Assembly (NCBI GenBank): GCA_014058105.1
Contig: JACGCM010000786.1
Span: 1,178,001 to 1,242,000 of the forward strand
From: Kingdonia uniflora
Lineage: Eukaryota; Streptophyta; Magnoliopsida; Ranunculales; Circaeasteraceae
DNA length: 64,000 nt
Direction of reading: 5' to 3'
Positions 1 to 10,174 of the stretch are shown one piece after another (position 1 is the first letter of the stretch; each line of letters begins with the position of its first letter). The notes beneath the pieces are model-generated. The model was not told the DNA's origin. It saw only the letters and a list, made by a program, of their open reading frames with translations, and made no database searches. The translations under genes were made by a program, and so were the position numbers.

Positions 1-157
1 TTAGGATTTATTATTTTGAAATTACTTTTTGGGTTTACAGTAGTCATGTCCAAGTAGCTAAAACTACTTAAACTCTGTTGTATATATCTCATTGTACTTT
101 TTATCTCAGTTGAAGTTTCTGTTGTACTTACTTGCCCTTTTGCTTTGAACCCCTCAG

Positions 158-2004
158 GTCCGTATGATTACAGACAAGACAACAAGTAAGCCTAGAGGCT
201 ACGCCTTCATCGAGTATATGCATACACGGGATATGAAAAGTTAGTTTCTGTTAGCTCTCTCATTTTATTTTTTCCATCATTTTTTAGTGCTATGGTTCTG
301 AGTTCTTATACAGTTGCTGATCTTATCTGTCGTGCAGCTGCATATAAGCAAGCTGATGGAAGGAAGTTGGATAACAGAAGGGTTCTCGTCGATGTGGAAC
401 GTGGTAGAACTGTTCCAAATTGGCGGCCTCGTAGGCTGGGTGGAGGACTTGGGTCAACAAGAGTTGGTGGCGAAGAAGTGAACCAGAAGTATTCTGGAAG
501 GTAATCCCTTCTTCGACTCATGTTTTAATGATCCTTGTTCTAACTTTTATCTTTTGAAGTGTGATTTTATTCTCTCACAGTTTCTTGTAACTGTACATAG
601 TTTATTATATTTTAGCACATAGACTTTATATTGGAACTAGTCCAATATTTTGAAAGTCATATCAATATCAACGGCAGAAAGAAAGTAACTTTCACATATG
701 ATTTAAGAGGCGCACTCTTTAGTAGAGTGTAAATTAGATACGTGCTCTTTGTAGACCTTAAGATTTTTGTGCTAGTACATATTTTAGCTTATTGGATTTA
801 TTATGGTGTAAGCATTCTAGTGCCTTGACATTATTTTTTTTGTAAAACCTCAAGTCTGTACTCTGTACTGCCCTTTTCGAACTATATATCATGGTTGAAG
901 TCGTCGCTAAAGAGTTTTGTTACTGGAGATGTAGATTTAATTGACAAAACCTCCCTGAATATTTCACTGACTTGTTTGTATATATTAGTTATTTTGAGTT
1001 ATTATATTTACCAATATAAGTGTTTTGACTATGTTTTGTAGACTTGAGTTCATAACTTGGTTTTTTGCTCTATTTATATAGTTGCAATTTTCTGATTTAG
1101 TTTTTTTTTTGTTCTTAGAGAGCCACAGCAGGCAGCTGCAGGAGGCCCAACCCGATCTGAAGAACCAAGGGTCAGAGAGGATCGTCATGTGGACCGGTAT
1201 GATTTCCTTCTATTGTGCATTTATTTAGAAAATCCAAGATGAAAAAATGGTCTCCTAGTGATCTAAGCCTACAATTTCTCTTGTTCATCTATTTTTCTGT
1301 TGTTTCCTATCAACCAAGCTTTGTTCTGTTGCTGCAGGGAGAGGGAAAAGTCTCGTGAAAGAGGACGAGATAGAGATCGAGATCGAGAACGTGAGAAGTC
1401 CCGGGAACGCTCACATGACAGGACAAGAGATCGTGAACCAAGAGAAGAAAGGCACCACCGCGACCGTGACAGGACGAGAGATCGGGATAGAGGTCGTGAG
1501 GATCGAACACGTGAGCGAGACCGTGGCCGTGACAATGATCGAGATCGTGATCGTGATCGCGGCCGTGACCGTGGTCGAGATCGTCACCGGGAGAGGGACA
1601 GGGATGAACGAGGAGAATCTGAGCGTGGTGGTCATGAGCGTTCTCGTGACAAAGAATACGACTATGACGCGGTTGAATCAAAGCATGGAAGAGAACGCCA
1701 TGCTGACAAGGACAGAGAGTATGATCCTGTCGAGCCTGAGTCTGATCATGGGTATGGTTATGACCTCCCTGAGTATGGACCATATAATCACCAAGGTCAG
1801 GACCAACATGACCAAATTGAACCCCAAGGAGAACGCGCACCCTACGATCGAGATACTGAACGTGACCCAGATGGCTATGATCAGATGGAAACAGAGGAGT
1901 ACCGCTACGACCGTGCAGCTTCCGAGTCACGTGAAAAGGAGAGAACCCGGGATGGTGGATATGATTACCAGCGCTCCGATAGGTCTCTATCGCGTGACCG
2001 CTAG
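158..2004 (+). CDS. U1-70K: U1 snRNP 70 kDa protein (U1-70K), 3' part of gene
   Basis: The core U1 snRNP protein binds stem-loop I of U1 snRNA through an RRM and contacts SR proteins through an arginine-rich tail during 5' splice-site recognition in the nucleus. Only the last four exons are in the window: 158-239, 338-500, 1119-1196 and 1338-2004. All junctions are GT/AG and join in one frame (329 residues plus stop). The first exon holds the RNP1 octamer RGYAFIEY. The second holds the conserved post-RRM stretch [20 protein letters not shown]. The last is a long RD/RE/RS-type tail ([10 protein letters not shown] and similar) that ends in an acidic, tyrosine-rich segment. Bases 1-157 are the preceding intron; the N-terminus and the first RRM half lie outside the window. 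The 618-bp intron 501-1118 is much longer than its neighbours (98 and 141 bp). The gene converges on dUTPase. Identification is very secure; exon ends are by eye. Confidence 0.95.
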
Positions 2005-2498
2005 GGATTCTGCAACTCACTTTTTAGGTGATCTTTCTTCAGTTTGAACTTCAGTGTGATTTTTCCCTCTGTGCTACTGTTAATTTTGATTTGCTTGATC
2101 TGAACCTTCTATTTCATTTAACTATGTTGATGAGTGATCTTTATTTCATTGCACCCTTTTGACCTAAATGGCAATAAATTTTATCTCTTATTTACATTTC
2201 TGGTGACTTGTTTCTAGTTCATATTTCTCCGTAAGTTCTACATCTGTTAGAATTTCTGCTGATTTGATCTGTGCTCATATTGGCTAATGTTGCAGATTTT
2301 GTTAATACATTTTACAGTGTCTAATGTTGTCGTTGATCTCACTTTCAAGTATCTAATAACAGAGTGGCATTCAATATCAAATATCATTTGCAAATTCAAA
2401 ACAAAATGATTCTTACTTTGAAGTAAAATCAACAGCAAAATTATACTCCAAACAAGAACCCTACATATTTGACAAAAGTTCTCGCTCAAAACACAGCT
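2005..2498. other. convergent 3' intergenic region
   Basis: This AT-rich spacer lies between the stop codons of U1-70K (+) and dUTPase (-). It must hold both 3' UTRs and polyadenylation signals, for example the aataaa-like runs near 2170. I see no ORF or repeat in it. Confidence 0.6.
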
Positions 2499-3095
2499 CT
2501 AAACTCCGGTAGACCCAAATCCTCCAACGCCTCTCACTGTCGAATCTAAATCGTTAACCTCCAAAACCTCCGGTGTCATTATCTTCTCAATGATCAACTG
2601 AGCAATGCGATCACCGTGTTTCACCTCAAAATCAACATCAGAATGGTTAAACAAAATAACCCCAACAGGTCCTCTGTAATCTGCATCAATCACTCCAGCA
2701 CCAACATCGATTGAATGCTTCCATGTCAAACCCGACCTCGGCGCTACAAATCAAAACAACCCCATTTCAAAAAGTTGCAACATAAAAGTTTCAAAATAGA
2801 TTAGGGGCTTATTTTTACCGATTCTGGCGTAAGTTCCTTCGGATATTGCAATGCTTAAATCAGTTGGAATCAATGCTTTCCCCCTGGCTGGAACTTTGGC
2901 CTCGGTTGCGCTCGAGAGATCGTAACCCGCCGAGAGAGCCGAACCCCTTGAAGGCAAAACAGCTTTCTCTGAGAGTTTCTTCACCTTTAAAAAGGGAGAT
3001 TGCTGAGAGACCCCATTGGTGTGTTGGAGTTTCTGGACCTTGGGTGAAGGTTCTTTCATCTCTGGGACATTGTTTTGAAGGATTTCTGGGGCCAT
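2499..3095 (-). CDS. DUT: deoxyuridine 5'-triphosphate nucleotidohydrolase (dUTPase)
   Basis: It hydrolyses dUTP to dUMP and pyrophosphate, keeping uracil out of DNA and supplying dUMP for thymidylate synthesis. There are two exons: 2819-3095 (ATG at 3095) and 2499-2743 (stop at 2499), with a 75-bp GT/AG intron, giving 173 residues, the usual size for plant homotrimeric dUTPases. All five family motifs are visible: SAGYDLSSA (motif 1), PRSGL across the splice junction (motif 2), GVIDADYRG (motif 3), [10 protein letters not shown] (motif 4) and [10 protein letters not shown] (motif 5, the flexible P-loop-like tail). The first 45 or so residues are a poorly conserved basic leader. The start was chosen at MAPEIL because it follows a TATA-like element and E2F-like sites at normal spacing; the open frame continues upstream, but into promoter sequence. 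Exon 1 and the promoter are duplicated at 10370-10620. Confidence 0.95.
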
Positions 3096-3169
3096 TTTGA
3101 GGGTTTTGATTGCTATGAGACTCTGTATTGGGTTTCTGATAAGGTGATTTTGGGTGAAAAACCGGGGTG

Positions 3170-3232
3170 GGTATAAATAGAGTAAAAGTGGCGCCATTAA
3201 ATTTCTTAACTTTTGGCGCCAAGTTCTCCCGC
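3170..3232 (-). promoter_or_regulatory. dUTPase core promoter with E2F-type sites
   Basis: Reading toward the dUTPase start there is a CCCGC-type site (3225-3232), a palindromic TTGGCGCCAA (3213-3222), a second GGCGCC (3190-3195) and then a TATTTATA box (about 3172-3180), some 80 bp from the ATG. TTTSSCGC-type E2F sites are typical of S-phase genes, and dUTPase is one. The site assignment is by motif only. Confidence 0.65.
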
Positions 3233-3532
3233 TTATTTGATAAATATGTGCAACCCATACGGTTATATGACCCATTTACCCGACCTCCAAAATCCGGATC
3301 CGTCATTTGATAAGGGGATCCATATACCCGACTTTCTTCCTGGACATTTCATTTTGCTCGGTTTAGCGGCATCAGAGTCGTAATCGTTACAGTATTGTGA
3401 GCAAGTGAAGAACGTTTAGGTATGTATGCCTGTATGTGACTCGTATCGATTTGCAAGGTTTTCGCTGTACTTAATTAGGCAAAACATAATTAACCAAGAT
3501 TGGTACGTTGAGGTGAAGGACCTTCGTCCAGC

Positions 3533-4137
3533 TAGGGATGACAATTTGCCCCGCCCCGAATGGGGAAGATTTGGGATGAATTAACCGGGTTAGGGGGTGG
3601 GTATGGTAAGAGCTGCCCAAAATCCGGCGGGGATGGCGGCGGATTTGGTACTGGTCATAGCAAATCCGTTACCCTCCCCGCCCCATTTAATATCCCATCA
3701 AATATTTTTATTATAGTACCCTTGAAACAAACCATATTCATCTTTTTTTTGTATCCCTTGAATCTCCCCAAACGAAGAAAATAGAAGATTTACAAACCCG
3801 AAACAATCGAGTATCGATTTGAGGAACTAATGAAATAGATTATGCTCTTATCCTCAATGACAATTATGATTAAGGAACCAACCATTGAGGAATCTCTCTC
3901 TCTCTCTCCCTCTCATGAGTTGTTTCTCTAGTTGTTATTGTTAATTGTTGTAGCTATAGTTGAAAATTGTTGTGGTTTGGTTTTGAGTTTTGATGGCGCT
4001 GTAGTTCTCTTACTTGGTTCAATTTCTTTTTGTAAAAAACTGTTTTATTAGTTAAATGGGGCGGGGGAACCTAAGCAGGGATGGGATGGTATGAGCTCCA
4101 CACCCACGCACCCACGCACCCGGAATTGCCATCCCTA
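3533..4137. mobile_element. non-autonomous hAT-like element (605 bp)
   Basis: The ends are inverted: TAGGGATGACAATT at 3533 and the complement of TAGGGATGGCAATT ending at 4137. Subterminal GC-rich blocks (cccgccccgaatgggg, ggggcgggggaac) contrast with an AT-rich interior that contains a CT run at 3895-3917. Such ends are typical of plant hAT-family MITEs. There is no coding capacity. The paralogous segment near 10870 lacks the element, so it is an insertion. I do not see a clean 8-bp target duplication, which leaves the superfamily uncertain. Confidence 0.6.
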
Positions 4138-4275
4138 CATGGCTTGGCAATATATGTTATAACACATTGCAACGGTCATACTGGGCGTAAGAAGTGTTGC
4201 ACGTACAAGGGCTAGGTCGTGTTTTTAAGACCCTTTCGGTTTCCTCACATACCCACAATGGGTTCCTTATTGGCC

Positions 4276-4686
4276 TCAATTTGGGGGGCCTTGGCTCAAA
4301 TGGAAGGCGCGATTACAACGCTGAAGAACCACAAACTCTACTTCTCCTCCAAAACCCTCCAAACAAATTGTGCAGTCAGGCGACAACAACAAATCACCTA
4401 CGTAATTTGAAGCTGGAGCTGACCGGGGGCTACGTTGTGGAATCTGTATAACTAGTTGAACGGGTAGCGAAGTTTCTGTAATCCTATTATGTTGAGTACG
4501 TATAAATCGAATGGGGAGCAAGGATTCTTGACGTCTTGCACATGCTCCTTCACAATATAGACATGGGGCACATATTATCACAATGATAACAATTATAATA
4601 CTAATCAACGTTAGAACAATGTATTCAACAGTTGTTGTACTTGTAGGAGGAGAAAAGGTAGAAGGCGACAACACGGGAGCAGACAT
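4276..4686 (-). pseudogene. RING-H2 gene copy a, truncated inside the RING
   Basis: A membrane-anchored ATL-like E3 ligase copy whose 3' end is lost. The 136-residue ORF keeps the short Ser/Thr/Pro-rich N-terminus, a transmembrane segment (about residues 22-43, rich in I and V), a basic linker, the conserved YVGDLL block and the first half of the RING: CTICLEGFGGEVEF then the third Cys (RCN). At base 4310/4311 homology to copies b and c stops. The Zn-binding His pair, the sixth Cys and the final CPNC are replaced by unrelated flanking-repeat sequence ending in GPPN. It cannot fold a two-zinc RING. The first half is close to copies b and c (the SASNYVGDLL-type region), so the break is recent. 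A LINE tail also sits just upstream of its start. Confidence 0.85.
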
Positions 4687-4767
4687 GTTTTTGGCAGAGT
4701 TTTGATTGTTGAGAGAGCAAGATCTTATAGAGGAAGAGAGAAAGTGATGACTAAATAAGGCACAATG

Positions 4768-5040
4768 TGATAGCCTACCTTAGAGACCCATCATCCGGAG
4801 TGCAGTGGAATACAGCAACACAGCTTCATCCTAGTTTAAATTTATGTAAAAACCTTGCTAGTTTTTCCTTTTATTGGATCTCTAGATCCGTGAACTTTAT
4901 TTCACATGAACTAGCGGCCCTAGGCACTAGTCTTAGTGGTTTGTACTATGGACACTCTATGCAGGGTTGGATACACCCTGATGCCCAAACTCTGTTTAGT
5001 CTTTAATATTATGCTTTGTTTGAAAAAAAAAAAAAAAAAA
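4768..5040 (+). mobile_element. 5'-truncated LINE (RNase H end plus poly-A)
   Basis: A reading frame ending at 5006 resembles the C-terminal RNase H end of plant L1-type LINEs (core WISRSVNFISHELAALGTS) and is followed by a 20-base A run (5023-5042). The matching upstream region of RING copy c (about 11690-11712) reads continuously where this segment is inserted. The flanks here repeat AATG (4764-4767 and 5041-5044). These are marks of target-primed reverse transcription: 5' truncation, a poly-A tail and a short target duplication. It lies about 80 bp upstream of the copy a start codon. Confidence 0.75.
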
Positions 5041-5044
5041 AATG

Positions 5045-5909
5045 AGGATATAAGGAAACAAAATCTCCATACGTGATATTTCCAAATCCCATAAGTGCTA
5101 CACAACTATTCATGTACATCATGTACACAAAATAAATATTTCCTGATATCTTATTATAAACCATACCACATATGCTTTTAACTTCCAAGTTATTATCATT
5201 GATTTGAAAATAAATAATATTTTCACGTGGCAGTCTCCCCTCATCTATGTTTCGTGTTTCATATAGAGTACTAGCATTTTTAGCCCATGCTCTAGTAAAA
5301 AAAATAACATAAAAGGTTACGTTTGTTTTAGTATATTATTTAGTAAGATTATGAGAACATATTGGAGAATGCCACATCAATTTTGAATTTTTCTATAGTA
5401 ATACTAATTATGCACTTACTACATGAAATATTTGCAAGGGAAAAATCATACGAATAAAGTTTAAAATTGAATACAATAAAAATCATACCAATTTGTTTGA
5501 AATTAAATTATAAGATAAAATAGATTTTGGTAGATTGTTGAAGATGTAGTTTGAAATACAATAAGACATTGGATGAAAAAGTGAGGAGACTTAAATAGAG
5601 ATTTTTGATATACAATAGAAAGTTGGATTAGATGTTTGAGAAAGGGAAGAAACTCAAATATAGGAGATATAAGTGAGATGAACTGACATATTAGCCCTTA
5701 GTGGCCCAATGCTTACATCACAAAACTACCTGAAAGGTATCACAAACCACGTGAAACCCATTTAGCAAAAAGTGCAACCTCTTCGTAGTGCGATAAAGTT
5801 TATGTTTTTAACTAGCAAGTGACTAGAGATAAACCACTAGTAGTGACGGTGGGCAACTAACCATCGAAAAGGTCAATGGTTATAATCACCCCACTGGTGT
5901 GGTTTGAGG
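5045..5909. other. AT-rich intergenic sequence
   Basis: The first 60 bases match the upstream flank of RING copy c. After that I see AT-rich sequence without a convincing ORF, RNA gene or clear repeat. Confidence 0.5.
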
Positions 5910-6747
5910 TTGGTATAACCTCGTCGGTCTTGTGTTGACTTGCCCGGTTCGTATATATGGTTTGCAGACTATTGTACGAGCCCTAGCGGATCTAGTCGGG
6001 AGTTGATGGTATGGCCAGATGGCTTGAATACCTCTAGATAAAAAATAAAATAAATTCAACAAGCAATGGCATGTCTTTGTTTCTCAGATTTCTCACATTC
6101 TCCTCCTTTGTATAATGTTGAAAACCCCAAACCTCTCCTTCTTTGAAGAAGATGGAGTTTTATTCTCTCTTTGTAAAGAAGAAGAGGTTTTTGATGGTCA
6201 AGAAGAGATCTTTAATACTACTATCAATGGTTTTGAGACAACCTGATGTCAAAATAACGTAACAAATAGCCTTTGTATCAGAGCATCTCCTAAAGTGCCT
6301 CTCTAACTTGAATTCTAAAGTGCCTCTCTAACTTGGTATAACCTCGTCGGTCTTGTGTTGACTTGCCCGGTTCGTATATATGGTTTGCAGGCTATTGTAC
6401 GAGCCCTAGCGGATCTAGTCGGGAATTGACGGTATGGCCAGATGGCCCGAATATCTCTAGATAAAAAATAAAATAAAAACAACAAACAATGACATGTCTT
6501 TGTTTCTCAAATTTCTCACATTCTCCTCCTTTGTATAATGTTGAAAACCCCAAACCTCTCCTTCTTTGAAGAAGATGGAGTTTTATTCTCTCTTTGTGAA
6601 GAAGAAGAGGTTTTTGATGGTCAAGAAGAGATCTTTAATACTACTATCAATGGTTTTGAGACAACCTGATGTCAAAATAACTTAACAAATAGTCTTTGTA
6701 TTAGAGCATCTCCTAAAGTGCCTCACTAACTTGAATTCCAAGGTGCC
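5910..6747. repeat. tandem duplication, two units of about 420 bp
   Basis: Bases 5910-6332 are repeated directly at 6333-6747, differing at only scattered positions. Both start TTGGTATAACCTCGTCGG. The second unit runs into the MITE at 6704, and the first unit ends with the first roughly 45 bp of that same MITE, so the duplication took place after the MITE inserted. I recognise no coding content. Confidence 0.85.
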
Positions 6748-7050
6748 ACATAGAATTTTCGACCTCCAACAACACCTCAACCTTGTTTTTTTATGTTGCG
6801 ATTGGACGCCCAAGTGTTGGGCGTCTGTTTGTTTTCTAATCAGACGCCCAATTATTGTTTTCACACAAAATTCAAATTGGGCGACCAAGTCTTATGGGCT
6901 TGATGAAAATAAAAATGAAACGAGCGGCCAACAGTTGGGTGCCTCTTAAAAAAAACAAGTCAAGTATTGTTGGAGGAAATAGAACCTCATTGACTTGGAT
7001 TTTTTTTTTTTTTTCAACCAAGTCGATGAGACACTCTTTAGGAGATGCTC
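6704..7050. mobile_element. Tourist/Harbinger-type MITE (347 bp)
   Basis: The inverted ends start GAGCATCTCCTAAAG on both strands and stay similar for about 30 bp. The flanks are TTA at 6701-6703 and TTA at 7051-7053, the 3-bp target duplication of PIF/Harbinger elements. The interior has further inverted copies of a GACGCCCAA-type motif (6800-6850). There is no coding capacity. The short GAGCATC end is shared with the autonomous Harbinger at 25920. Confidence 0.75.
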
Positions 7051-7439
7051 TTATACACAAGGGGAGGAGTTGAGAGAGATAATTTGAAATATTAAAGGAA
7101 GAAAAATAAGATTTAGAGAAACTAATTAGAGACCCAATAATTAATGATATTTGATAAATTGAATGATTTCTTAAACAATAATTAAGCCACCTATATTTAA
7201 AGGTTGCAAGGTTTAGAAATTTAAATAAACTAGGAATCTAAATAAACTACTGTCTAACTAAGATAATAAAACTTAGACTCAAAAATAGAAACCTAACTAA
7301 AATAAACTAGACTCAAAAGAGGTGTCTAACATAAGTAAAGCTCTAAACAGACAAGCTTCTTAGTCTCCAAGATAAGAACTCTAGCCTTGATGTGCTTACA
7401 TCAGTTTCCTAAATAGACAATGGGTGGCACCATATTGGT

Positions 7440-7795
7440 CATACTTAATTAGGAAAATGTAATCAACTGAGATTGACGGGCGCTATGACACATGGCAATG
7501 TTCGATACTTAAGTAGGCGTAAGAAGTGTTGCACAAGCAAAGGCCTTCCCTTGTATATTTTAGGACCCTTTCGGCCTTTCCTCACATACCCACAATGGGT
7601 TTTTTATTGGCCTAAATTTAGGTCCTTAGCTTAAATGAAAGTCGCAAACAAAACGGACATATCGGAAAATTACGATTCAGATGTTGATACATGTAAATTT
7701 GGTTGAACAAGAATAGAAGCAAAATTTAAACTAGGGTTTGTCATAATATCATCTCTACAACTCAGAATAAAGAATAAAAAAAAAGATTACAAATC
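7440..7795. repeat. segmental duplication, 3' flank of RING copy b
   Basis: This stretch aligns to about 10810-11135 (3' flank of copy c) and in part to 3465-4300 (flank of copy a). It contains recognisable blocks such as tacttaattaggaaaa, aagaagtgttgcac and ctagggtttgtcata. It ends with the 50-bp block (atctctacaactc...aaagattacaaatc) that lies immediately 3' of the RING stop codon in copy c. Here that block is present twice, on each side of the minisatellite. Confidence 0.75.
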
Positions 7796-7800
7796 AAATA

Positions 7801-8540
7801 ACCGAATAATTTGGCTTTTTAGTATAAATATGCCAAATGATATGGCATTTCTAGGAAAAAATATTTAATTCAAAATAGCCGAATAATTTGGCTTTTAATT
7901 AAAACAAGCCAAATGATATGACATTTCCGGGAAAATTAATTTTATTCAAACTTGCCGAATAATTTGGCTTTTTATTCTAAATATGCTAAACGATATGACA
8001 TTTCCGGGAAAATCAATTTTATTTAAACTTGCCGAATAATTTGGCTTTTAAAATAAATACGCCAAATGATATGGCATTTTCTGGAAAATCCATTGTATTG
8101 AAACTTGCCGAATAATTTGGCTTTTTAGAGTAAACATGCCAAATTATATAGCATTTCTCAGAAAAAATATTTAATTTGAAATAGCCGAATAATTTGGTTT
8201 TTAATATAAACACGCCAAATGATATGGCATTTCCGGGAAAATCCATTTTATTCAAACTAGCCGATTGATTTAGCTTTTACTATAAACATGCCAAATGATT
8301 TGGCATTTCTGGAAAAAAATATTTTATTCAAAATAGCCTAATGATTTGGCCTTTAACATTAACACGTCAAATGATATGGCATTTCCGGGAAAATCCATTT
8401 TATTCAAACTTTTCGAATGATTTGGCTTTTTATTCTAAACAAGCCAAATGATATGACATTTCCTGAAAATTTCATTTTATTCAAACTTGCCGAATAATTT
8501 GACCTTTTAATCTATGCCAAATGATTTGACATTTTAATTT
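7801..8540. repeat. minisatellite, about 10 units of 76-77 bp
   Basis: Units start GCCGAATAATTTGGC and continue through GCCAAATGATATGGCAT, a cttTTCCGGGAAAAT-like block and an ATTTTATTCAAACTT tail. Units differ from each other at roughly 10-20 percent of positions by eye. Each unit has two near-palindromes, the 15-bp GCCGAATAATTTGGC and the 19-bp ATGCCAAATGATATGGCAT. The array lies in the 3' flank of RING copy b between two copies of a 50-bp block that occurs once in copy c. It looks local, not like a dispersed element. Confidence 0.9.
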
Positions 8541-8597
8541 AAATATCATCTCTACAACTCGGAACGAAGAAAAAGGAAAAAGATTACAAATCAGAAC

Positions 8598-9080
8598 TTA
8601 ATGCTCAACAACAACCTGAATAGGGACCCGACAATTTGGACAACCCCGTCGTGCAGCACAATGATTCGAATCCTTAGGGTTCATCCATTGAGCAATACAT
8701 TGGGTATGAAACACGTGATTACAACGCTGAAGAGCCACAAACTCTACTTCTCCTCCGAAACCCTCCAAACAAATTGTGCAGTCAGACAACAACAACAAAT
8801 CACCTACGTAATTTGAAGCTGGAGCTGACATATGCTGTGGAGGCCGTATAACTTGATTGGGGATCAGCAAGGAGCTTCGTTCTGGAGTCAGTATATCTAG
8901 TTGAATGGGCAGCGAAGTTCCTTGACGTCTTGCACATGCTCGTTCACAATGAAAACATATCACAGAGACAATTATCATAGTAGTAACAAATATCATACTG
9001 ATACTAATATCAATCACACGTATAAACGACGCTAGTTCACTGTATAGTCTGTATTGAGGAGTTGTTCTAGGAGGAGACAT
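8598..9080 (-). CDS. RING-H2 finger protein, ATL-like, copy b
   Basis: A predicted membrane-bound E3 ubiquitin ligase of 160 residues, intronless. It has a hydrophobic segment at about residues 24-43 (ISISMIFVTTMIIVSVICF), then a basic cytosolic linker, YVGDLL about ten residues before the RING, and the RING-H2 itself: CTIC, then C-N-H-V-F-H-T-Q-C, then CPNC near the end. The spacing is C-x2-C, C-x-H-x2-H-x2-C, C-x2-C, with the usual Trp after the sixth Cys (CIAQW). All eight zinc ligands are present. It is closest to copy c. ATL proteins usually have a GLD motif here; YxGDL seems to occupy its place. Substrates cannot be inferred. Confidence 0.88.
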   Translation of the reverse strand: MSPPRTTPQYRLYSELASFIRVIDISISMIFVTTMIIVSVICFHCERACARRQGTSLPIQLDILTPERSSLLIPNQVIRPPQHMSAPASNYVGDLLLLSDCTICLEGFGGEVEFVALQRCNHVFHTQCIAQWMNPKDSNHCAARRGCPNCRVPIQVVVEH

Positions 9081-9086
9081 GTTGTT

Positions 9087-9222
9087 CCCACTAATAAATG
9101 GGGGATTTTTTTTTTTCCTTTTCGGATTTTTTCGAATTAGAAATTAAATTATTTATAGAAGAAACATTCTTTTTCCAAAATATTTAGAAATAGAAGTTAT
9201 TTATATTTATTTAAATGTTGAG
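9087..9222. repeat. upstream repeat, inverted mate of 15248-15390
   Basis: Directly upstream of the copy b start lies about 140 bp whose reverse complement is found upstream of copy g (15248-15390). Shared blocks include ttcgaattag, agaaacattctttttccaaaatatttagaaat in pieces, and a terminal atgttgag/ctgttgag. It may be an old MITE or a rearranged promoter piece. The rest of 9223-10174 is intergenic with no gene I can support. Confidence 0.65.
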
Positions 9223-10174
9223 GTATTATTCTCCTAATTTTAGAGATGGAAGATACTGATGGCGACCGCGAGTCAATTCTCCTAATTTTACTTACTTACT
9301 TACATTTCTTTGGTCAGCTTTTATTGCATGTTTAAATGTTGTAGGTTTTTTAAGCGACATGCAAAATCGAAGAGGCTTTCTCTTCATAAGAGCACACACT
9401 CCCCATTCTGTAATGGAAAATTATACTATGTTACCTCTGCAAAACGAATTTGAGGCATCGAAGTGATGATCAGGAGATGCTGAATCGAGGACTAGGTCTC
9501 TATCTTTAAGACGTTTCGCCGCACTGCCCTTTGCAAACAGTTGATTGCTGCGTCGCCTCCAGGGTAAAACAGTAGATTAAAAACTTCTCTTGCAAGGAAG
9601 AATAACCTTCGAATGATTTGCACTTTTAACTATTTTACTCGGATTATAAAGTCATAAATATATCGAGGATAAGAGACGAACTATGTATTCGATCATGTAA
9701 AACTGAGGCACAACTTTAGAGCAAGTTCAAAACGGTAACAAGAGTTAATGGTGGGACACGTAATTAAAAACGCTCGGAATGGAAGTAAAACGTTTAAGAC
9801 TTAATAACGAAACAGTAACACGTTTGAGGAAAAAATTCAGTTCGAATAGACTTGGTTCGAATTGGTCTTCTGGGAACTCCAGGTCGAATGGACTCGGTTC
9901 GAATAGAATTAGTTTTGACAAAATTAATTCATTCATAGAGGCCCAAGCCCGAAGCCCATGAATCAAACAAAGTGTTAAACTCATTTTTTCGGCTTGCCCC
10001 GCCCAACATTGAGAATAAAAGATCTAGGCTATATCAAGGAAACAAACTAATATCAAGGGAACAAACTACTCTTCTAAGCAATGTGGGACTAAAAAAGCCA
10101 CATAGAGTTTTGGAGATATAAAACCCAACACATTCAACTTCGCCAGAGTTCACGAAATAGATCAACACACTCGA

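Noticed and set aside
1310..2047. Long minus-strand and alternative plus-strand ORFs over the last U1-70K exon
   Set aside because: They are shadows produced by the low-complexity GA-rich codons of the arginine-rich tail.
7801..8540. CRISPR-like array
   Set aside because: Units are contiguous 76-77 bp repeats with no unique spacers, in a plant nuclear context, so this is a minisatellite.
9460..9560. Possible conserved coding piece (minus strand, AKRLKDRDLVLDSASP-like)
   Set aside because: It is short, has stops on both sides and I do not recognise it; there is not enough to call a gene fragment.
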